Counted from the first letter of the stretch, positions 45,158 through 55,156 are shown. The stretch is 64,000 nt of DNA from Halomonas elongata DSM 2581 (GCF_000196875.2 NC_014532.2:2542001-2606000), one strand, 5' to 3'. Program-made: numbers and translations. Notes: generated by a model from the letters alone, not told the origin.

Positions 45158-46348
45158 ATGACGACGGCAAAACGACGCGTGCGAATGGGCATGATCGGTG
45201 GCGGTGAAGGCGCCTTCATCGGCCAGGTCCATCGCCTGGCCGCCGCCCTGGATGGCGAGCTGGAGCTGGTCTGCGCCAGCTTCAGCCGCGATCCGGACAA
45301 CAACGCCCGCACCGGCGAGGCCTGTGGCCTGCCGGAACGACGCCTTTACCCGGACTGGCAGTCGCTGATCGACGGTGAACGCCAGCTTGCCGATGACGAG
45401 CGCATGGACGTGCTGGTCGTGGTCACGCCCAATCACCTGCACGTGCCCATCAGCCAGGCGGCGCTCGAGGCGGGCTTCCATGTCTTCTGCGAGAAGCCGG
45501 CAGCGACCACCCTGGCCGACGCACGACGACTCGCCGCCACCCTCGACGCCGGCGACTGCCTCTACGGCCTCGCCCACACCTACCTCGGCTACCCCATGGT
45601 CTGGCAGGCACGCCGCCTGGTACGCGATGGCGAGCTCGGCCGCCTGCGCAAGATTCACGTCGAGTATCCCCAGGGCTGGCTCGGTACTCGCCTCGAGGCC
45701 ACCGGCAACAAGCAGGCCGGCTGGCGCACCGACCCCGATATCGCCGGGGCCAGCGGCTGCATGGCGGATATCGGCACTCACGCCTTCGGCCTGGCCGAAT
45801 TCATCTCGGGCCACCATGTCAGCGAGCTGTGCGCTTCACTCGGCGTTCATAACGAACAGCGGCGCCTCGATGATGACGGCGACGCCCTGTTCCGCACGGC
45901 CGAGGGCGCCAGCGGCACCCTGACGGCCAGCCAGGTCTGCACCGGCGAGGAGAATGCCTTGAAGATCCGCCTGTATGGCGACCAAGGTGCGCTGGAATGG
46001 CGGCAGATGGAACCCAACACCCTGGTGCAGCGGCGCCTCGATGAACCCATGCGCGTGCTGCGTGCGGGCATCGACCAGCCCGGCCTGGCACCGGAAACCC
46101 TGGAGCGCCTGCGCCTGCCCGGCGGCCATCCCGAAGGCTATCTGGAAGCCCTGGCCAACCTTTACCGCGACTTCGCCTGCGCCATTCGACGTGGCGAGCG
46201 CGGTGCCGCCGTGGGCGTGCCCGGCATGACCGAAGGCCTGCGTGGCATGGCCTTCATCGAAGCGTTGCTGAAAAGCCAGGCCAGCACCGCCAAGTGGACA
46301 CCGCTCGACGAACAGCCTCGCCAGGATGATGCGGAGACGACGACATGA
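45158..46348 (+). CDS. Gfo/Idh/MocA-family oxidoreductase, cassette 2
   Basis: The 396-residue protein has a Rossmann start ([20 protein letters not shown]), the family CEKPAATT and the conserved [11 protein letters not shown] and [20 protein letters not shown] segments. The latter contains the Asp/His pair used in catalysis. ATG 45158 has GGAGG upstream; the frame is open for another 51 codons through the operator, which are not translated. It overlaps the downstream isomerase-like gene by four bases. Together they suggest stepwise oxidation and isomerisation of a sugar or inositol. Confidence 0.92.
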   Translation: MTTAKRRVRMGMIGGGEGAFIGQVHRLAAALDGELELVCASFSRDPDNNARTGEACGLPERRLYPDWQSLIDGERQLADDERMDVLVVVTPNHLHVPISQAALEAGFHVFCEKPAATTLADARRLAATLDAGDCLYGLAHTYLGYPMVWQARRLVRDGELGRLRKIHVEYPQGWLGTRLEATGNKQAGWRTDPDIAGASGCMADIGTHAFGLAEFISGHHVSELCASLGVHNEQRRLDDDGDALFRTAEGASGTLTASQVCTGEENALKIRLYGDQGALEWRQMEPNTLVQRRLDEPMRVLRAGIDQPGLAPETLERLRLPGGHPEGYLEALANLYRDFACAIRRGERGAAVGVPGMTEGLRGMAFIEALLKSQASTAKWTPLDEQPRQDDAETTT

Positions 46349-47424
46349 CGAATGCGCACGACCATGGCATCAAGGGACCGGCGCTCTTTCTCGCCCAGTT
46401 TCTCGACGATCGCCCGCCCTTCAACGATCTCGACTCGATCACCCGCTGGGCCGCCTCGCTGGGGTATCGCGGCGTGCAAATGCCGACCGTGGACCCGCGC
46501 CTGATCGACCTCGAACTCGCCGCCGAAAGCCAGGATTACTGTGACGAGCTGAACGGACGCTGCGCCGAGGCAGGCGTGGCGATCAGCGAGCTTTCCACCC
46601 ACCTTCAGGGGCAACTGGTGGCGGTGCACCCCGCCTTCGACGAACTGTTCGACGGCTTCGCTCCCGCTCACCTGCATGGCCGCCCCGATGCACGGCGCCA
46701 CTGGGCCGAGGAGCAGCTCAAGCTCGCCGCCCGCGCCAGCCGACGCCTGGGCCTCAGGGCGCACGGCACCTTCTCCGGCGCCCTGCTGTGGCCCTACTTC
46801 TATCCCTGGCCGCAGCGCCCGTCGGGGCTGATCGAGGAAGGCTTCGCCGAGCTGGCCCGTCGCTGGCGGCCGATCCTCGATGTCTTCGACGAACAGGGCG
46901 TCGACCTGTGCTTCGAGATTCATCCGGGCGAGGACCTGCACGACGGCGCCACCTTCGAGCGTTTCCTCGAAGCCGTGGACGACCACCCCCGGGCAAAGAT
47001 CCTCTTCGATCCCAGCCACATGGTGCTGCAACAGCTCGATTACCTGGGCTTCATCGATCGCTACCACGAGCGGATCGGCATGTTCCACGTCAAGGATGCC
47101 GAATTCACGCCCAGCGCCCGCAGCGGGGTCTACGGCGGCTATCAGGGCTGGGTCGATCGCCCCGGTCGCTTCCGCTCGCTGGGCGATGGCCAGGTCGATT
47201 TCAAGGGCATCTTCTCGCGGCTCACCCAGTACGGCTACGACGGCTGGGCGGTGCTCGAATGGGAGTGCTGTCTCAAGGACGCCGCCCAGGGGGCCGCCGA
47301 GGGCGCTCCCTTCATTGCCCAGCACCTGATCCAGCGCGCCGACAAGGCCTTCGACGACTTCGCCGACACCGGCTCGGACCCCGGGCGCAACCGGCGCCTG
47401 CTGGGACTCGGCGACCCTAGCTAG
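46345..47424 (+). CDS. Sugar phosphate isomerase/epimerase (TIM barrel)
   Basis: The 359-residue protein is of the xylose-isomerase-like TIM barrel family. Metal-binding positions are visible in CFEIHPGEDLHDG, ILFDPSHMVLQ and MFHVKDAEF, with WAVLEWECC near the end. Such enzymes isomerise or epimerise keto-sugars or inosose. The start overlaps the Gfo/Idh stop, and the symporter gene follows 32 bases later, so it is the second gene of a three-gene operon. Confidence 0.9.
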   Translation: MTNAHDHGIKGPALFLAQFLDDRPPFNDLDSITRWAASLGYRGVQMPTVDPRLIDLELAAESQDYCDELNGRCAEAGVAISELSTHLQGQLVAVHPAFDELFDGFAPAHLHGRPDARRHWAEEQLKLAARASRRLGLRAHGTFSGALLWPYFYPWPQRPSGLIEEGFAELARRWRPILDVFDEQGVDLCFEIHPGEDLHDGATFERFLEAVDDHPRAKILFDPSHMVLQQLDYLGFIDRYHERIGMFHVKDAEFTPSARSGVYGGYQGWVDRPGRFRSLGDGQVDFKGIFSRLTQYGYDGWAVLEWECCLKDAAQGAAEGAPFIAQHLIQRADKAFDDFADTGSDPGRNRRLLGLGDPS

Positions 47425-47456
47425 CCACCAACACGACACAACAACGGGAGCACGCC

Positions 47457-48689
47457 ATGCTACGCACTCGGCTCGGCATCATGATGTTTCTGCAGTTCTT
47501 CATCTGGGGTGGCTGGTTCGTCACCCTGGGCACCTTTCTCTCCCAGAACCTGGACGCCACCGGAGGCCAGATCGGCATGGCCTTCTCGACCCAGTCATGG
47601 GGCGCGATCATCGCACCCTTCATCATCGGCCTGATCGCCGATCGCTACTTCAATGCCGAACGCATTCTCGCCATTCTGCACCTGGCCGGGGCCGCCCTGA
47701 TGTTCGGCCTGTACCGTTCCCAGGACTTCGCGTCCTTCTATCCGCTGGTCCTGGTCTACATGATCCTCTACATGCCCACCCTGGCTCTGGTGAATTCGGT
47801 CTCCTTTCGCCAGATGCGCGACCCCTCGCAGGAATTCGCCAAGATTCGGGTCTGGGGCACCATCGGCTGGATTCTCGCCGGCCTGGCGATCAGCTACCTG
47901 TTCTCCTGGGACGGCGCCGAGGCCATCGCCGGCGGCGCACTGCGCAATACCTTCCTGATGTGCGCCATCGCCTCGCTGGCACTGGGCGTCTACTGCTTTA
48001 CCCTGCCCGCCACGCCCCCCAAGGCGGACACCCGCAAGGGCGGCCTGAAGGAGATTCTCGGGCTTGATGCTCTGCAACTGCTCAGGGACCGCAACTACGC
48101 GATCTTCTTCATCGCCTCGGTGCTGATCTGCATCCCGCTGGCCTTCTATTATCAGAACGCCAACCCCTTCCTGGCGGAGATCGGCGTGGCCAACCCCACC
48201 GGCAAGATGACCCTGGGGCAGATCTCGGAAGTCCTGTTCATGCTGTTGTTGCCGGTGTTCATCCACCGCTTCGGCATCAAGATTACCCTGATCGTCGGCA
48301 TGCTGGCCTGGGCGGTGCGCTATGCCCTCTTCGCCTTCGGTGATGCCGGTGAAGGCGTTTACATGCTGTTGATCGGCATTGCCCTGCACGGCGTCTGCTA
48401 CGACTTCTTCTTCGTCTCGGGGCAGATCTACACCGATGCGCGCGCCGGCGAACGCTTCCAGAGCGCGGCCCAGGGCATGATCACCCTGGCCACCTACGGC
48501 GTCGGCATGCTGATCGGCTTCTGGGTCGCCGGCCTGGTCACCGACCACTACGTCACCGCCGAGGGCCACGACTGGTACGGCATCTGGCTGTTCCCCGCCC
48601 TTTTCGCCCTCGCCGTCCTGTTGCTGTTCCTGGTGGCCTTCAAGGACAAGGACTCCACCAGCACGAAGCCCGAGGCCAGCCGCACCTGA
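47457..48689 (+). CDS. Nucleoside:H+ symporter-type MFS transporter
   Basis: The 410-residue protein has twelve hydrophobic helices. The N-terminus (LGIMMFLQFFIWGGWFVTLG), SVSFRQMRDP, EFAKIRVWGTIGWILAG and the C-terminal half resemble the nucleoside:H+ symporter family (NupG, XapB, YegT). Homologues in catabolic loci such as this one may carry other polyols or sugar conjugates. It probably imports the substrate of the adjoining dehydrogenase and isomerase. The gene ends 10 bases from the convergent MFS gene. Confidence 0.87.
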   Translation: MLRTRLGIMMFLQFFIWGGWFVTLGTFLSQNLDATGGQIGMAFSTQSWGAIIAPFIIGLIADRYFNAERILAILHLAGAALMFGLYRSQDFASFYPLVLVYMILYMPTLALVNSVSFRQMRDPSQEFAKIRVWGTIGWILAGLAISYLFSWDGAEAIAGGALRNTFLMCAIASLALGVYCFTLPATPPKADTRKGGLKEILGLDALQLLRDRNYAIFFIASVLICIPLAFYYQNANPFLAEIGVANPTGKMTLGQISEVLFMLLLPVFIHRFGIKITLIVGMLAWAVRYALFAFGDAGEGVYMLLIGIALHGVCYDFFFVSGQIYTDARAGERFQSAAQGMITLATYGVGMLIGFWVAGLVTDHYVTAEGHDWYGIWLFPALFALAVLLLFLVAFKDKDSTSTKPEASRT

Positions 48690-48699
48690 GAATGCCCGG

Positions 48700-49929
48700 T
48701 CAGTTCGCCGGTGCCATGACGGAAGACTCGACCGGGGTTTCACGAATCGGCCAGTGCAACACAACTGCCACCACACCGAGTGCTACGCCGGTCCACCAAA
48801 GACCGGCGTAGCTCCCAGTAGCCTCGAACAGCCAGCCCCCTAGCCATACTCCCCAGAAGCTGCCCAACTGGTGACCGAGAAATACCACTCCATACAGGGT
48901 GGCCATATAGCGCGTGCCGAACATCGCCACAACCAATCCCGTGGTCGGAGGCACGGTAGCCAACCAGAGGAATCCCATCACACAGCTGAAGATCAACACC
49001 GACGGCAGACTGAGCGGCACCAGCATGAATAGGGTAATAGCGATAACTCTCGTGGCATAAATGCCGATCAGTACACTGCGCATGGCCATTCGACCTGACA
49101 GTACGCCGGCCAGGAAGGCGCCTATCACGTTGCACAGCCCAATCAAGCTGATCGACCAAGCAGCAACCTCGGAGGAGAACCCCGCATCCGTCAAGAACGC
49201 CGGCATGTGCACCGTAATGAACGCAACGTGAAAGCCGCAGACGAAAAACCCCAGGGTCAGTAGCCAGTAGGAGCCATGGCCGCGAGCCATTCTCAAGACC
49301 TCGCTCATTCTGAGCCCGTAGTCGACACTCTCGGTAGGGGCGCTGGTTCGCGCCAATGGCATGGCCAATAGCGCCATGAACAGCGCCATCACCGCCATCG
49401 CGTTCAAGGCACCGATCCAACCGAAGGCCTCGACCAATTGTTGGATTACCGGCACGAGGACGAACTGGCCCATCGAGCCTGCCGCTGTACCAATTCCCAG
49501 CACCGCCTGCCGCTGTGACGGCGAAACCGCTCGCGCCATGGCCGGCAATACCAGACCAAAAGCGGTGCCCGCTATCCCCGCTCCCACCAGGAATCCGACG
49601 CCGGTGTGCAGCACCCAAACCTGCTCGACACCGCCGACAAGCCAGATACCTAGTGCATAGAACAAGGCACCGGCGACGATGACTTTGACGGTGCCGAAAC
49701 GATCGGCAAGCCCACCCGCCAACACGGCGACCAGGCCCCAGACCAGATTCTGGATGGCCAACGCCAGACCGATGACATCACGCCCCCAACCATTGAGCTC
49801 ATCGAGAGGCTCGACGAATAACCCAAAACTCGAACGCAATCCAAAGGAGAACATCAGTAAGACGCAGCCACTGGCGATCAAAAAGAGACTGGCAGCAGGT
49901 GGACGATGTGCGAAAAGTGATGACGACAT
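48700..49929 (-). CDS. MFS transporter, adjacent to LysR regulator
   Basis: The 409-residue protein has twelve predicted helices and MFS loop motifs (GGLADRFGTVKV, GVLSGRMAMRSV). It resembles the monocarboxylate/oxalate:formate-antiporter-like branch of the MFS. The codon usage is more AT-rich than that of the neighbouring cassettes. ATG 49929 has AGAGGAG upstream; an earlier ATG has no site. It is divergent from a LysR gene 106 bases away, which probably controls it. The substrate is unknown. Confidence 0.88.
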   Translation of the reverse strand: MSSSLFAHRPPAASLFLIASGCVLLMFSFGLRSSFGLFVEPLDELNGWGRDVIGLALAIQNLVWGLVAVLAGGLADRFGTVKVIVAGALFYALGIWLVGGVEQVWVLHTGVGFLVGAGIAGTAFGLVLPAMARAVSPSQRQAVLGIGTAAGSMGQFVLVPVIQQLVEAFGWIGALNAMAVMALFMALLAMPLARTSAPTESVDYGLRMSEVLRMARGHGSYWLLTLGFFVCGFHVAFITVHMPAFLTDAGFSSEVAAWSISLIGLCNVIGAFLAGVLSGRMAMRSVLIGIYATRVIAITLFMLVPLSLPSVLIFSCVMGFLWLATVPPTTGLVVAMFGTRYMATLYGVVFLGHQLGSFWGVWLGGWLFEATGSYAGLWWTGVALGVVAVVLHWPIRETPVESSVMAPAN

Positions 49930-50035
49930 CTGGAAACTCCTCTGTTGAAACGCTATGAATGTCGCCATCATCGTGAATCAGGAATGCTATCGACAAACCT
50001 GTTATTCCACCCACTTGAATGAGAATTTCTCTTTC

Positions 50036-50947
50036 ATGAACCAGCCCCCTCTCAAGGCCATGCAGTGTTTCTGCCTCTCCGCCCACCATCTCAGCCTCAA
50101 GCGGGCCGCCCATGAGCTGTCGGTGACGCCTGGTGCGGTCAGCCAGCAGGTCAAACTGTTGGAACACTGGCTGGGCTTCGCACTATTCCATCGGCGGGCT
50201 CGTTCCATCACTCTGACCGAGGCCGGCAATTCTTACTTTCGACGCATCGCGCCCCAGATGGACGAGTTGGTCAACATCAGTCATTCGGTGAAACAGGTCG
50301 ACCGCATCCAGGTCGTGCGCCTGAGCCTGCCGCCGAGCTTCGCCATGCAGTGCATGCGCCGGTACCTGCCTGCGCTGCGCCGCGACCATCCCGATATCGA
50401 TCTGCGCTTGCACGCCTCAGCGATACCACAGGCAGTACAGGAATCCGGGGAGGATATTGCACTGCGCTACCTGGCCTGCGCTGATCCGGCACTGGACTGC
50501 ACACGTCTTTTCCACTTCGAGGTCTTTCCCGTATGCAGCCCGGCTTATCTGGACGCACACCCGTCACTCGCCTCGGGAAGGCTGGACGGTATCACGCTGA
50601 TCCACGACATCCTGCACCAGGACTGGCATCGCCTGATTCAAGCCCAGGGCCTCTCCGACACAGGGACCGATAGCCTGCATTGCGACCAGGCGATGCTGGC
50701 CCTACAGGCGGCGGAGAGTGGCCTGGGCATCGCCCTCTGCGATCCATTACTGGCCCGCGAGGCGCTACAGGAACAACGACTCGTTATCCCCTTCGAGGCC
50801 AGGTTGGAAGCCCGGCGCCACTTGTTCCTGGTACATCGCCGCCATCCACCGATCAGTCCCGCTGCCAGTCAGGTCAAAGACTGGCTCGTGACAGCCTTGA
50901 TGCAGGGTGGCAACAGCGCACCGCTAGATACTTCAAAGCGTCACTGA
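50036..50947 (+). CDS. LysR-family transcriptional regulator, GcvA-like
   Basis: The 303-residue protein has the GcvA-type N-terminus: PPLKAMQCFCLSAHHLSLKR, AAHELSVTPGAVSQQVKLLE, and LFHRRARSITLTEAG. The effector-binding half follows. ATG 50036 fits the family start; the open frame is 27 codons longer. It is divergent from the MFS gene. Its last 15 bases overlap the end of the convergent L,D-transpeptidase gene. Confidence 0.9.
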   Translation: MNQPPLKAMQCFCLSAHHLSLKRAAHELSVTPGAVSQQVKLLEHWLGFALFHRRARSITLTEAGNSYFRRIAPQMDELVNISHSVKQVDRIQVVRLSLPPSFAMQCMRRYLPALRRDHPDIDLRLHASAIPQAVQESGEDIALRYLACADPALDCTRLFHFEVFPVCSPAYLDAHPSLASGRLDGITLIHDILHQDWHRLIQAQGLSDTGTDSLHCDQAMLALQAAESGLGIALCDPLLAREALQEQRLVIPFEARLEARRHLFLVHRRHPPISPAASQVKDWLVTALMQGGNSAPLDTSKRH

Positions 50948-52573
50948 CCGATCCAGTGCCTCGATCAAGGCATCGTCGCGATCATAGATATCCGGCCGGA
51001 AGGCAAGCTCTCCATCGGGCTCGGGCTGCACGGTCCAGTAATGCAGCACGACCGGCACGTGACGCGCCAGCAGCACGTTGCGGGTCTTGCCATCGGCGAT
51101 CAAGCGACGGACATTGGCCTGGGTGCCGGTATCGTCGAACAGCAGCTGAGCCAGCTCCAGCACCCCCTCCACGCGAATGCAGCCGGAACTGAGCGCCCGC
51201 TGTGAGCGACTGAACAACCCCCGCGATGGCGTATCGTGCAGATAGACCAGGTGGTCGTTGGGGAAACGCACCACCAGTTGCCCGAGCGGATTGTTCGGCC
51301 CGGCCTGCTGGCGCAGCATCACTCCGCCGGGATTCGACCAGTCGACGCTGGCCGGGTCCAGTTGTTTGCCCGAGGGGCTGAGTACCGAGAGGTTCTTGGT
51401 CGCCAGATACCCGGGATCGCGCCGCACCTTGGGCAGCACGTCCTCGCGCATGATGGTCGGCGGCACCGTCCAGGTCGGATTGATGGTCAGGTGGGTGATC
51501 TCGGAGCGCAGCGACGGCGTTCGCCGATAGGGTTGCCCCACCACGATTCTGGCCCGCCAGGTGTCACCGTTGGGGCGAAAATAGCGCAGGTCATAGCCCG
51601 CGATGTCGACCAGCACGAAGGATTCCGGCAGCCCGTGCAGCAACCATCGGGCACGCTCCATGTTGGCGCGAATCTGGTCGATGCGACGCTCGACGCTCAT
51701 GTTCAAGGCCTTGAGCGTGCGCGGTCCCACCACCCCGTCATCGGCCAGCAGGTGGTGACGCTGAAAACGTCGCACGGCCTCGACCAGGGCCTCGTCATAG
51801 ACCCTCGGTTCGGGAGCCTGCAACTCGATGGTCGGATAATAGCCCTCGTCGGCAGCCACCAACTGATCATTGCCGATCGCCGCCAGACGCTCGCGCAATG
51901 CTGTCACCTCCGTGCCCGTGTCACCGGGGCGCAGCGGGTCCTCGACGTTCATCAGTGCCGGCCAGCCGCCCTGACGTTTGATCTCCCGGTAATGGGCCAG
52001 GCCCTCGCGCAATTGCTCATAGGGTTCATAGGGAGGTCGCGCCAGGTCGATCGCCGCGGACACGTCACCGTCGTCCAGTGCCCGCGAGATAGCGGCCAGA
52101 TCGAGCGAGGGCGGCTCGATGGATAGATCCCATTCGTCATTGATGCGCTGCGGGTCGACCTTGCCGCGCTGCAGGTGCGTCAGGGCCGTCAGCAGGGTAC
52201 GGCTGGCCCGCAGCTCGAAGCGGGCCCGTGTCCCGGCGTCGGCCCCCTCCATGAGGGCCGCCCGGGACGCCGCCTGGAGATCGTCGGGCCGATAGTCGCT
52301 CGGTACGAGGCCGTCGGCGTCCAATCCTTTCAGCGCCTCGACCAGGGCATCCACGCTATCGGCATCCTGCCAGATCGGACGATCGCCCCGCACCGCATAG
52401 AGGTTGCGCAACCGGGAGGAGGACTCGCTCAGGAGTTCACTCACTTCCGGGCCAATGCCCGAGGGCTCGGTGGCCTCCGACTGAGCCATGGCAGGGCCGC
52501 TCAGTGCCAGCCAGGCTCCGAGGATCCAGGCGCCTCGATGAAAACGTGTATACCGAACCTCGGTGGCGAACAT
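50933..52573 (-). CDS. L,D-transpeptidase, YcbB/LdtD-like
   Basis: The 546-residue protein has a signal peptide ending PAMAQS, an N-terminal scaffold domain, a peptidoglycan-binding-like domain (RRFQRHHLLADDGVVGPRTL), and a YkuD catalytic domain with Cys465 in SSGCIRVE and an upstream VYLHDTPSRGLF. YcbB-type enzymes make 3-3 cross-links between mDAP residues in the periplasm. ATG 52573 has GGGAGG upstream. The 3' end overlaps the convergent LysR gene by 15 bases. Confidence 0.93.
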   Translation of the reverse strand: MFATEVRYTRFHRGAWILGAWLALSGPAMAQSEATEPSGIGPEVSELLSESSSRLRNLYAVRGDRPIWQDADSVDALVEALKGLDADGLVPSDYRPDDLQAASRAALMEGADAGTRARFELRASRTLLTALTHLQRGKVDPQRINDEWDLSIEPPSLDLAAISRALDDGDVSAAIDLARPPYEPYEQLREGLAHYREIKRQGGWPALMNVEDPLRPGDTGTEVTALRERLAAIGNDQLVAADEGYYPTIELQAPEPRVYDEALVEAVRRFQRHHLLADDGVVGPRTLKALNMSVERRIDQIRANMERARWLLHGLPESFVLVDIAGYDLRYFRPNGDTWRARIVVGQPYRRTPSLRSEITHLTINPTWTVPPTIMREDVLPKVRRDPGYLATKNLSVLSPSGKQLDPASVDWSNPGGVMLRQQAGPNNPLGQLVVRFPNDHLVYLHDTPSRGLFSRSQRALSSGCIRVEGVLELAQLLFDDTGTQANVRRLIADGKTRNVLLARHVPVVLHYWTVQPEPDGELAFRPDIYDRDDALIEALDRSVTL

Positions 52574-52744
52574 GACGTGACCTCCCTGCGAATCGTCGAC
52601 AAAATTGGCCATCCAGGCCAGTATCGTCATAATAATGCCAGACGGCGCACGATGGGAAAGCGTCGCAGGAAATACAAACGGGGCCCTGGACGATCTTCTA
52701 CCGATCGATACCGGTCCTGAATATCATCGACGGGAACTCGCGGG

Positions 52745-53473
52745 ATGCCAAATTGCAAGCTCCGCCGATCGATCGGCTTCTTACTGACCGGCGCCTTGAT
52801 GTTACTCGCTTCCCCGCTGCAGGCGGGGGACTTCATGGTCCGGGCCTTCACGCCCCAGCAACTCAACCAGCCTCCCCTGGCACAGCAGCTGACCCGCATG
52901 GCGCCCCGCGCCAACCCTGGCGTTCTCCATCTGGCTGCTCGAGCGCTCAACTGCGCCGACCCGGGCGCCGACCGCCTGGCCGTGATCGACTTCTCGCTGC
53001 CCTCCACCGAGCCCAGGCTGTGGGTTTTCGACCTGCGCCACGACCGCCTGCTGTTCCGCGAACTTGTCTCGCATGGCCAGGGATCCGGCGACAACATGGC
53101 CACGGCCTTCTCCAACATTCCCGAGAGTCACCAATCCAGCATCGGGCTGTTCCGTACTCTCAACAGCTATGAAGGCAGCAACGGCTATTCCCTGCGTCTC
53201 AAGGGGCTGGAGCCGGGCGTCAACGACCAGGCCTACAAGCGCGCCATCGTGATGCACGGCGCCGACTACGTCAGTGAAGACTTCATCGAAAAGGTCGGCC
53301 GCCTGGGCCGCAGCCACGGCTGCCCGGCCGTACGCGAGGAGGTCGCCGTCCCGTTGATCAACAGCCTCAAGGACCATCAATACCTCTTCACCTACTACCC
53401 CGACCAGGAATGGCTCAGCCAGTCCACCTACCTGCGCTGCCCCGGCAGCGATTCACGGCTCGCCATGCAATGA
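52745..53473 (+). CDS. Murein L,D-transpeptidase catalytic domain protein (YkuD_2 type)
   Basis: The 242-residue protein has a signal peptide (GFLLTGALMLLASPLQAG) and a periplasmic domain of the shorter YkuD_2 family, with His171 in AIVMHGADYVSE and Cys193 in GRSHGCPAV. The YkuD-type His and Cys are both present, so it is probably active as a transpeptidase, although the family is little studied. It is divergent from the YcbB-like gene, with 171 bases between them. The two may be regulated together in cell-wall remodelling. Confidence 0.88.
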   Translation: MPNCKLRRSIGFLLTGALMLLASPLQAGDFMVRAFTPQQLNQPPLAQQLTRMAPRANPGVLHLAARALNCADPGADRLAVIDFSLPSTEPRLWVFDLRHDRLLFRELVSHGQGSGDNMATAFSNIPESHQSSIGLFRTLNSYEGSNGYSLRLKGLEPGVNDQAYKRAIVMHGADYVSEDFIEKVGRLGRSHGCPAVREEVAVPLINSLKDHQYLFTYYPDQEWLSQSTYLRCPGSDSRLAMQ

Positions 53474-53479
53474 GTCGAA

Positions 53480-53509
53480 CGCCCCGCCCAACGGCACCAG
53501 GGCGGGGCG
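53480..53509 (+). terminator. Terminator-like hairpin after the YkuD_2 gene
   Basis: The arms CGCCCCGCCC (53480-53489) and GGGCGGGGCG (53500-53509) pair perfectly around a 10-base loop, starting 7 bases past the stop. No T-run follows. Confidence 0.55.
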
Positions 53510-53756
53510 CTGTCACGCCCCTGCGCACTCTCTTGCACCATGAACCCCCGCCCCAAGCCGAACCACCTCACCACAGAACCTTCATAACTACCTGAATATA
53601 AACGCCATATAAAATCATGGCAGGCCATGTGCTTGGTTCACACCACAGAAGCGGTGGACGTGGACCAGGCCCCTCGCGGTACGAGTGCGTCGAACCCGAC
53701 CTTCAACGATGAAGGCCCGGCTCGTGTTGTTCGACCATCACTCGACGAGGCACTCC

Positions 53757-55106
53757 ATGGAAATCCGCAACAAGGCCAACAGAATTCGCCTGTTCACCCT
53801 CAAGACACCGCAGATGCGCGCCTTCCACTTTTCGTGGTTCGCCTTCCACATCTGCTTCTTCGGCTGGTTCGGCATCGCACCGCTGATGGCAGTGGTCCGC
53901 GACGACCTCGGCCTGACCAAGACCCAGATCGGCAACACCATCATCGCTTCGGTGGCCATCACCGTGATCGTGCGGCTGGCCATTGGCGTGCTCTGCGACC
54001 GCATCGGCCCGCGTCGCGCCTACACCTGGCTACTGTGTCTGGGCTCGCTGCCGGTGATGAGCATCGCCCTGGCCGACAGCTTCGAGGCCTTCTTCCTCGC
54101 CAGGCTGGCCATCGGCGCCATCGGCGCTTCCTTCGTGATCACCCAGTATCACACCTCGATCATGTTCGCCCCCAATGTGGTCGGTACCGCCAACGCCACA
54201 TCGGCGGGCTGGGGTAATCTGGGCGGCGGTACCACCCAGATCCTGATGCCGTTGATCTTCTCCGGCATGCTGATGCTAGGCGTCAACGAGGCCCTGGGCT
54301 GGCGCCTGGCCATGGTGGTGCCCGGCGTGGTGCTGTTCCTCTGCGGTATCGCCTATTACTTTTTTACCCAGGACGCTCCCGACGGCAATTTCGACGAGCT
54401 TCGCGCACGCGGCGAACTGCCGCCGGTCAGCGGCGAGAACGGCATGGGCCGCAGCTTCGCCGCTGCCGCCAAGGACGTCCGCGTCTGGGCACTGTTCGTG
54501 GTCTATGCCGCCTGCTTCGGGGTCGAGCTGACCATCAACAACATCGCCGCCATCTATTACTTCGACAACTTCGACCTGACACTGGCCACCGCCGGCTTGA
54601 TCGCCGGTCTGTTCGGCCTGATGAATATCTTCGCCCGCACCCTGGGTGGCATCTTCTCCGATCTGTTCGCCCGCAACGGCGGCCTCAAGGGTCGGGTTCG
54701 CTGGTTGTTCATCGCCATGCTCTGCGAGGGCGTGGCCCTGATGTTCTTCTCGCAGATGCAGATCCTGGCGCTGGCCATCGCCATCATGCTGGTGTTCAGC
54801 CTCTTCGTGCAGATGGCCGAGGGCGCCACCTTCGGCATCGTGCCCTTCGTCAACAAGAAGGCGCTCGGCGCCGTGGCCGGCATCGTCGGCGCGGGTGGCA
54901 ACGCCGGTGCCGTGGCGGCCGGTTTCCTGTTCCGCTCCGAATCGCTCAGCTACCAGCAGGGGCTCTTCTACCTCGGCATCGCCGTGGTGATCGCCGCCCT
55001 CTGTACCCTGGTGGTGCGCTTCTCTCCCGAAGTCGAAGCCGAGGAAACCGCCGCCTATCGCGACGCCGCCGGCGACAGCGGCTCCGGCGCCCTCTCGCTG
55101 CGCTGA
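53757..55106 (+). CDS. narK: Nitrate/nitrite MFS transporter, NarK-like
   Basis: The 449-residue protein has twelve helices and both nitrate-signature loops of the NNP family: SAGWGNLGGGTTQ in helix 5 and GIVGAGGNAGAVAAG in helix 11. It matches NarK/NasA transporters, which move nitrate or exchange it for nitrite. ATG 53757 is preceded by GACGAGG; an earlier frame opens 24 codons upstream. No nitrate reductase or nitrogen regulator genes are in the window, so it is an orphan here. Confidence 0.9.
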   Translation: MEIRNKANRIRLFTLKTPQMRAFHFSWFAFHICFFGWFGIAPLMAVVRDDLGLTKTQIGNTIIASVAITVIVRLAIGVLCDRIGPRRAYTWLLCLGSLPVMSIALADSFEAFFLARLAIGAIGASFVITQYHTSIMFAPNVVGTANATSAGWGNLGGGTTQILMPLIFSGMLMLGVNEALGWRLAMVVPGVVLFLCGIAYYFFTQDAPDGNFDELRARGELPPVSGENGMGRSFAAAAKDVRVWALFVVYAACFGVELTINNIAAIYYFDNFDLTLATAGLIAGLFGLMNIFARTLGGIFSDLFARNGGLKGRVRWLFIAMLCEGVALMFFSQMQILALAIAIMLVFSLFVQMAEGATFGIVPFVNKKALGAVAGIVGAGGNAGAVAAGFLFRSESLSYQQGLFYLGIAVVIAALCTLVVRFSPEVEAEETAAYRDAAGDSGSGALSLR

Positions 55107-55122
55107 TAGCGCCCTTCCCGGA

Positions 55123-55156
55123 AACGCCCTCGCTGCGGCAACGCATCGGGGGCGTT
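55123..55156 (+). terminator. Rho-independent terminator of narK
   Basis: The arms AACGCCCTCG (55123-55132) and CGGGGGCGTT (55147-55156) pair with one wobble, and the stem is followed by TTAT, 17 bases past the stop. Confidence 0.7.

Noticed and set aside
53565-53640. NarL heptamers or an FNR box ahead of narK
   Set aside because: The AT-rich segment contains TACCTGA and similar strings, but none matches the NarL or FNR consensus convincingly.
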